NCBI GenBank assembly: GCA_017395215.1
Contig: JAFPVW010000145.1
Coordinates: forward strand, 1 to 56,495
Reading direction: 5' to 3'
Origin: Prevotella sp.
GTDB taxonomy: Bacteria > Bacteroidota > Bacteroidia > Bacteroidales > Bacteroidaceae
DNA length: 56,495 bases
Positions 52,138 to 56,495 of the stretch are shown in pieces. The stretch's first letter is position 1; each line of letters begins with the position of its first letter. Below the pieces are notes generated by a model, which made no database searches, was not told the origin of the DNA, and worked only from the letters and a program-made list of their open reading frames with translations. Made by a program: the position numbers and the translations under genes.

Positions 52138-52175
52138 AACTACGGACTTCACAGCCTTCTGTGGAGTCCGTAGTT
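52138..52175 (+). terminator. Terminator of susCDEF
   Basis: 17-bp stem AACTACGGACTTCACAG / CTGTGGAGTCCGTAGTT (one mismatch) with a 4-base loop, followed by CTTTGTTG. A second small hairpin TTATCAAAAGTTTGATAA lies at 52203-52220. Confidence 0.85.
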
Positions 52176-52244
52176 CTTTGTTGTCCAATTATCAAAAAAC
52201 AATTATCAAAAGTTTGATAATCATAAGTATGATATATGTATCGC

Positions 52245-52258
52245 CGCAAACGTTTGCG
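52245..52258. promoter_or_regulatory. LacI-family operator upstream of the PL9-like gene
   Basis: Perfect 14-bp palindrome CGCAAACGTTTGCG, same core as the malQ and susC sites; centre 56 bp upstream of the -7 centre. Confidence 0.8.
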
Positions 52259-52303
52259 TGAGATAGCAGCCACTACCTGATACGGCAAACAGCGAAAAAG
52301 CCA

Positions 52304-52311
52304 TATCTTTG
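52304..52311 (+). promoter_or_regulatory. -7 element for the PL9-like gene
   Basis: TATCTTTG, 26 bp upstream of the ATG at 52337. Confidence 0.65.
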
Positions 52312-52336
52312 CAAAGCAAAGAAAAAGACTACTGCT

Positions 52337-54409
52337 ATGACTATCAGATTCCTATTATGCCTGCTCACTGCAGGATTTCTGCCGACGGCGACCTACGCCG
52401 ACGACAAGCTGACGGAGCATTTTGAGACCGGACTGCCCACGACGGCACCGGCTACTGAGACCACCGCAACGCTGGCATCAGGCAACTGGCGGGTGAAAGG
52501 CGTGGCCGGCAAGAAAGACAACAACAGCCTGCGGGCCGCCATGAGCACCGACGGCTATATCGTCACGCCCCCACTCTGCCAGCCCGGCCGCATCACGTTC
52601 AGCCACCGTGCATCGGGCAACGGCAAGCAGCTTGTGGCCGAAAAGTCAACCGACAACGGCGCCACCTGGACCACGCTGGGCACGGCCACCGTCGCGTCGT
52701 CGACGCCCTACGGCACGAGCAGCTTCAAGTGCGACTCCCGCGAGGAGGACACACAGGTGCTCATACGCCTCACCTGCAAGAGCAGCACCATCTATGTTGA
52801 CGACGTCACCATTACGCTGAACGCCGCCAGTACGGCACCCGTCACCGAGCCCGACGACCCCACCTACGTCACCGAGGGCACGTGGGTGCCCACCAAGCCC
52901 TTCCCCACGGCCCTGAACACCATCTACATAGCGCCCGATGGCGACGACCTGACGGGCGACGGCACCATCAGTCGGCCCTGGGCCGGCCTGCAGCGAGCAG
53001 TCGATGCCGCCAAGCCCGGCACGCACATCGTCTGCCGGGGCGGAACCTACGTGCAGAAGCCACAGGCCGACGGCAAGTTCACCGTCCGCATCAAGAGCAG
53101 CGGCACTGCCGAGGCGCCCATCGTCATACGCTGCTACGACGGCGAGCAGCCCGTCTTCGACTTCCGCGACGGACTGACGGCCGAGCGCGTCGGCGAGCGC
53201 GGCATCCTGCTCACCGGCAACCACTGGTGGCTCTTCGGCCTGCACATCACCCACGCTGCCGACAACGGCATCAAGCTCGAAGGCTCCTACAACCGCATTG
53301 AGCGCTGCCAGTTCTCATACAACCTCGACACCGGCCTGCAACTGGGCTTCGGCCATAAGTTCAGCGACACCTTCCCCGGCCTGAGCAAGAACGACGGCAC
53401 CTACTGCGCCTACAACGACGTCGTCGACTGCGACTCGCACCACAACTGCGACTACGACGCCAACTACGGCTCCGACGCCGACGGCTTTGCCTGCAAGATG
53501 CACAACGGCCGCGGCAACCGCTTCATACGCTGCCGCGCCTGGCGCAACTCCGACGACGCCTGGGACCTCTACGAGACCGACTACGACGTGGTGCTGGCCG
53601 AGTGCTGGGCGTGGGAGTCGGGCAAGCCCGAGGACCATCTCTGGGTGAAGGACTTCATCAAGAAGAGCGGCAACATGTCGTTCTCGGGCAACGGCAACGG
53701 CATCAAGCTGGGCGGCAACGGCACCGGCGGCTCGTCGGCGGGCATACACTACGCCTACAACTGCATCGCCTTCGGCTGCAACAGGAGCGGCTCGGTGAAG
53801 GGCTTCGACTGCAACAGCCACAAGGACGGCCACGTGCTCGTAGGCTGCCTGGCCTTCGACAACGGCTACGACTATATGTTCGAGTCGGGCGGCTCGCAGG
53901 CCAACACGCGGTTCTACAACAACGTCTGCTTAGGAAGGCAGGAAATCTGCGTCGGCACCGACGACTACAACGCCATCAGCACGCCGATGTCGAAGAACGG
54001 CTGGACCAACCACCTCGTCACGGGCATTGGCCGCGACGACTTCGTGACACTCGACGAGGACGAAGCCCTGAAGCCCCGCGCCATCGACGGTTCGCTGCCC
54101 CGCCGCTTCGGCCGCCTGGCCGCCGACAGCAAGCTCGTTGACGCCGGCAGTGCCAAGTACGACGTGCCGGCAGCTCTGCTGGCCGACTTCCCGTTCCTCG
54201 AGCGCACCCTGACGGGTTCCGCCCGCGACCTGGGGCCCTACGAGCGGGCCAGCGTCCCGGCCACCGGTATCGTCACGCCGCCGTCGCCGCCTGCCGCCCA
54301 CGGCGAGCCCGTGAAGCGCATCGGCCCCGACCGTCGTCTCGTCATCGTCCGCAATGGCAACGTCTATCGCCTGACTGGACAGCAGGAGCCTAAGGTCTGC
54401 AGGCGATAA
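52337..54409 (+). CDS. Secreted right-handed beta-helix protein, PL9 pectate lyase-like
   Basis: 690 aa, signal peptide to about residue 21 (LLCLLTAGFLPTATYA). An N-terminal jelly-roll-like domain (about 25-160: LTEHFETGLPT, ITFSHRASGN, IYVDDVTITL) precedes a parallel beta-helix that opens with NTIYIAPDGDDLTGDGTISRPW. The Asp/Asn-rich GSDADGFACKMHNGRGNRFIRCRAWRNSDD stretch (shown here in part: GSDADGFACKMHNGRGNRF) and the following WDLYETDYDVVLAECWAWESG are typical of PL9 pectate/thiopeptidoglycan lyases with Ca2+ sites. Very GC-rich coding. It shares the operator type of the starch genes, although its family acts on uronic-acid polymers, so the substrate is open. C-terminal RLVIVRNGNVYRLTGQQ resembles a reduced sorting tail. 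Confidence 0.82.
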   Translation: MTIRFLLCLLTAGFLPTATYADDKLTEHFETGLPTTAPATETTATLASGNWRVKGVAGKKDNNSLRAAMSTDGYIVTPPLCQPGRITFSHRASGNGKQLVAEKSTDNGATWTTLGTATVASSTPYGTSSFKCDSREEDTQVLIRLTCKSSTIYVDDVTITLNAASTAPVTEPDDPTYVTEGTWVPTKPFPTALNTIYIAPDGDDLTGDGTISRPWAGLQRAVDAAKPGTHIVCRGGTYVQKPQADGKFTVRIKSSGTAEAPIVIRCYDGEQPVFDFRDGLTAERVGERGILLTGNHWWLFGLHITHAADNGIKLEGSYNRIERCQFSYNLDTGLQLGFGHKFSDTFPGLSKNDGTYCAYNDVVDCDSHHNCDYDANYGSDADGFACKMHNGRGNRFIRCRAWRNSDDAWDLYETDYDVVLAECWAWESGKPEDHLWVKDFIKKSGNMSFSGNGNGIKLGGNGTGGSSAGIHYAYNCIAFGCNRSGSVKGFDCNSHKDGHVLVGCLAFDNGYDYMFESGGSQANTRFYNNVCLGRQEICVGTDDYNAISTPMSKNGWTNHLVTGIGRDDFVTLDEDEALKPRAIDGSLPRRFGRLAADSKLVDAGSAKYDVPAALLADFPFLERTLTGSARDLGPYERASVPATGIVTPPSPPAAHGEPVKRIGPDRRLVIVRNGNVYRLTGQQEPKVCRR

Positions 54410-54421
54410 GAAAACACAGAG

Positions 54422-54525
54422 TCAGAAACCCGCCGCCTTTCGCCCAAAACCCGGCGCCTTTTGTCAAAAACCCGGCGCCTTTTGTCCAAAACCCGGCGCC
54501 TTTTGCTCGTAACCCGGCGCCTTTT
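54422..54525. repeat. Composite element D, copy 3: 21-bp tandem units
   Basis: Five units of AAAACCCGGCGCCTTTTG type: 54422-54440, 54441-54462, 54463-54483, 54484-54504 and 54505-54525. GTGTCGGTTCAGGTGTCGG (54532-54550) follows as in copy 1. Starts 13 bp after the stop codon at 54409. The remaining 448-bp gap contains an unassigned spacer (54557-54613), the hairpin, operator and promoter listed below. Confidence 0.88.
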
Positions 54526-54613
54526 GCCAAAGTGTCGGTTCAGGTGTCGGTTCCAGCCTCCGAAGGGCGAGGCAAGGCACTATTTTGCCGATGAAACCGA
54601 CCATTTTTGCTAT

Positions 54614-54730
54614 TATAGTTGTCATTCGCACTTTTTATCCCACACTCCCTACACTTCCTACACCTAAAAAAATAAGACAGGTGTAGGAAGTGTCGGTAGT
54701 GTAGGATAATTCCTGTGATTAACAACTATA
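54614..54730. repeat. Composite element D, copy 3: long hairpin
   Basis: 117 bp, TATAGTTG (54614-54621) pairs with CAACTATA (54723-54730); inner arm CACTTCCTACACCT pairs with AGGTGTAGGAAGTG around an A-rich loop. Same length as copy 1. Confidence 0.88.
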
Positions 54731-54755
54731 TAGGTAAATAAGGAAGTGCTGGTCT

Positions 54756-54769
54756 TGCAAACGATTGCA
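54756..54769. promoter_or_regulatory. LacI-family operator upstream of the surface amylase
   Basis: TGCAAACGATTGCA, one base off the perfect palindrome; centre 66 bp upstream of the -7 centre, same spacing as the malQ and susC sites. Confidence 0.78.
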
Positions 54770-54824
54770 CAACACTTATAATATAATTAGGTACGCGTTG
54801 GGAAGCTGCATATGCCTTTTTTAC

Positions 54825-54832
54825 TAACTTTG
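54825..54832 (+). promoter_or_regulatory. -7 element for the surface amylase
   Basis: TAACTTTG, 26 bp upstream of the ATG at 54858. Confidence 0.65.
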
Positions 54833-54857
54833 CAAGGCGTAACTAAAACTGACAAGA

Positions 54858-56495
54858 ATGAAGCGAAAGAACTTAAAACTGATGGCACTGCTGCTGACGG
54901 CTACACTCACCGTCGGACTGACGGTGGCACTGACAGCCTGCGGCGACGACGACCCGACGCCCGAGAAACCAACACCCGACACACCCATTGACAACCCCAA
55001 CGGCGAGGAGAAGCCCGACCCGACACCCACCGTACAGGCCTGCCAGGGCTGGCCCGCCAAGTATGACGGCGTCATGCTGCAAGGCTTTTACTGGGACTCC
55101 TTCGACGACTCGCAATGGACCGTTCTGGAGGCTCAGGCCGACCAGATGGCCGGCACCTTCGACCTCGTGTGGCTGCCCCAGAGCGGAAACTGCGGCGGAC
55201 TGTCTATGGGATACGACGACCTCTACTGGTTCAGCAACTACAACAGCTCGTTCGGCAATGAGCAGCAACTGCGCTCGCTCATCAGCACTTTCAAGTCGAA
55301 AGGCATCAAGACGATTGCCGACGTGGTCATCAACCACCGCCGCAATAGTTCAAACTGGGTTGACTTCCCCGCAGAGACTTATAATGGCGTGACCTACGAA
55401 ATGAAGTCGACCGACATCTGCGCCAACGACGACGGCGGCAAGACCAAATCATGGGCTACCCAGAACGGCTTCCAGCTGTCGACGAACAACGATACAGGCG
55501 AAGGCTGGGACGGCATGCGTGACATCGACCATAAGAGTGAGAACGTGCAGACCATCGTCAAAGCCTATCTTGACTTCCTGATAAACGACCTGGGCTATGC
55601 CGGCTTCCGCTATGACATGGTGAAGGGCTATTCGGCCAGCTACACGGGCATGTATAATGCCTCGGCACAGCCCGAGTTCAGCGTGGGCGAGTGCTGGGAC
55701 GGCACCAGCACCATCAAGAACTGGATAGAGGGGACGAAGCAGGGCGGCCAGATACAGAGTGCCGCCTTCGACTTCCAGTTCCGCTATACCGTGCGCAATG
55801 CCATGAACAACGGCGCCTACAGCTGGCTGGCATCGCAGAACGAGGGCAACTGGCCACTGGTAAGCAACAACCAGGACAACGGGAAATACCGCCGCTATGC
55901 CGTCACCTTTGTCGAGAACCACGACACGGAGAAGCGCTCGAACGCGGCGCAGGACCCGCTGAAGAAAGACACCCTGGCTGCCAACGCCTACATGATGGCC
56001 ATGCCGGGCACGCCCTGCGTGTTCCTGAAACACTGGCTGGCCTACCCCAGCCAAATCAAGGCTATGGTGGCTGCCCGCAAGCTGGCTGGCATCACCAACG
56101 AAAGTGCCTATACTCAGGCTTACTCACAGTCGACGGCCTATGCCTGCAACGTGGACAACCGGCTTGTCGTGGTCGTAGGCAACACCGACAGCTACGCGCC
56201 GAACTCATCTGAATGGACTAAGGTCGTGGCGGGCTACCACTACGCCTACTACTTCCCCGCCACGATGAACACAGCCTATGCTGACCTGCCTTCCGGCGTC
56301 TATGAGGGCACACAGCAGGTAAGGCTTAGTGCAGTCACGCAGACGGCTGATGCCCAAGTGGTCTACACCACCGACGGCTCTGCGCCTACAGCCACGAGCA
56401 ACCCCGTTCCAAACGGCTTCACGCTCACCCTGCCCGCAGGAACCTACACGCTGAAGGTCGGCATGCTTGTAGGCGGACAGGTGAACGAGGTCATT
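54858..56495 (+). CDS. Surface GH13 alpha-amylase lipoprotein, 3' end outside window
   Basis: 546 codons present, no stop reached. Signal peptide with lipobox ALTAC (Cys28) and GDDD, the acidic context of surface-exported lipoproteins, then a Pro/Asp/Thr linker (about 32-58). GH13 barrel: GVMLQGFYWDSF, IADVVINHR, nucleophile Asp253 in GYAGFRYDMVKGY, acid/base Glu278 in FSVGECWDG, stabilising Asp356 in FVENHDTEKR. From about residue 475 a chitobiase/beta-hexosaminidase C-terminal-like beta domain (VYTTDGSAPTATSNP, TYTLKVGM) begins and runs to the window edge. It takes the functional place of SusG (endo-cleavage of starch at the cell surface), although its barrel looks like the plant/GH13_5-6 type and not like B. 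thetaiotaomicron SusG. LacI-type operator 66 bp before its -7 element. Confidence 0.92.
   Translation, partial: MKRKNLKLMALLLTATLTVGLTVALTACGDDDPTPEKPTPDTPIDNPNGEEKPDPTPTVQACQGWPAKYDGVMLQGFYWDSFDDSQWTVLEAQADQMAGTFDLVWLPQSGNCGGLSMGYDDLYWFSNYNSSFGNEQQLRSLISTFKSKGIKTIADVVINHRRNSSNWVDFPAETYNGVTYEMKSTDICANDDGGKTKSWATQNGFQLSTNNDTGEGWDGMRDIDHKSENVQTIVKAYLDFLINDLGYAGFRYDMVKGYSASYTGMYNASAQPEFSVGECWDGTSTIKNWIEGTKQGGQIQSAAFDFQFRYTVRNAMNNGAYSWLASQNEGNWPLVSNNQDNGKYRRYAVTFVENHDTEKRSNAAQDPLKKDTLAANAYMMAMPGTPCVFLKHWLAYPSQIKAMVAARKLAGITNESAYTQAYSQSTAYACNVDNRLVVVVGNTDSYAPNSSEWTKVVAGYHYAYYFPATMNTAYADLPSGVYEGTQQVRLSAVTQTADAQVVYTTDGSAPTATSNPVPNGFTLTLPAGTYTLKVGMLVGGQVNEVI

Noticed and set aside
54422-54525. Possible CRISPR array
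   Set aside because: 21-bp units are head to tail with no unique spacers of 30 bp or more, and no cas genes are present.

Overview
The window looks like a chromosomal stretch of a Bacteroidales bacterium, most likely of the Prevotella group. Reasons seen in the sequence: seven outer-membrane glycan-uptake genes of SusC/SusD type in two blocks, promoters with the Bacteroidetes -7 element TAnnTTTG, start codons without Shine-Dalgarno sites, many lipoproteins, and C-terminal tails of the Por/T9SS sorting type on two secreted proteins. The species assignment is inference.

Layout. 1-2.8 kb: end of an MFS sugar permease, a PfkB fructokinase and a secreted GH43 arabinanase-like enzyme. 2.9-7.9 kb: two tandem modules of ECF sigma factor, single-pass anti-sigma factor and secreted protein of unknown function; both modules start with the same putative ECF promoter right at the start codon. 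25.4-8.2 kb (minus strand): a seven-gene operon FAS1 lipoprotein - SusC - SusD - FAS1 - FAS1 - SusC - SusD without any glycoside hydrolase. 30-56.5 kb: a complete starch/maltodextrin locus. Its minus-strand half holds a LacI regulator and MFS transporter, malQ (GH77) and GH97 alpha-glucosidase, a carbohydrate-binding secreted protein, a type I pullulanase, a RAYT-type transposase and a SusA-like GH13. Its plus-strand half holds susC-D-E-F, a PL9-like beta-helix protein and a surface GH13 alpha-amylase that runs off the window. A giant (about 1332 aa) secreted protein with three carbohydrate-binding-like modules lies at 25.7-29.7 kb, between the two loci.

How it works together (inference): surface amylase and SusD/E/F bind and cut starch, SusC imports oligosaccharides, SusA-like GH13, pullulanase and GH97 degrade them in the periplasm, the MFS protein and MalQ handle maltose and maltodextrin in the cytoplasm. 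Palindromes GTGCAAACGTTTGCAC or close variants sit about 65 bp upstream of most -7 elements of this locus, which suggests a LacI-family regulator acting as an activator.

The least ordinary content is repeats: four unrelated palindromic element families, three of which have entered coding sequence in frame (permease/fructokinase junction, anti-sigma factor, SusA-like GH13, pullulanase and the RAYT transposase itself), and a three-copy composite intergenic element made of 21-bp tandem units plus a roughly 115-bp covarying hairpin.
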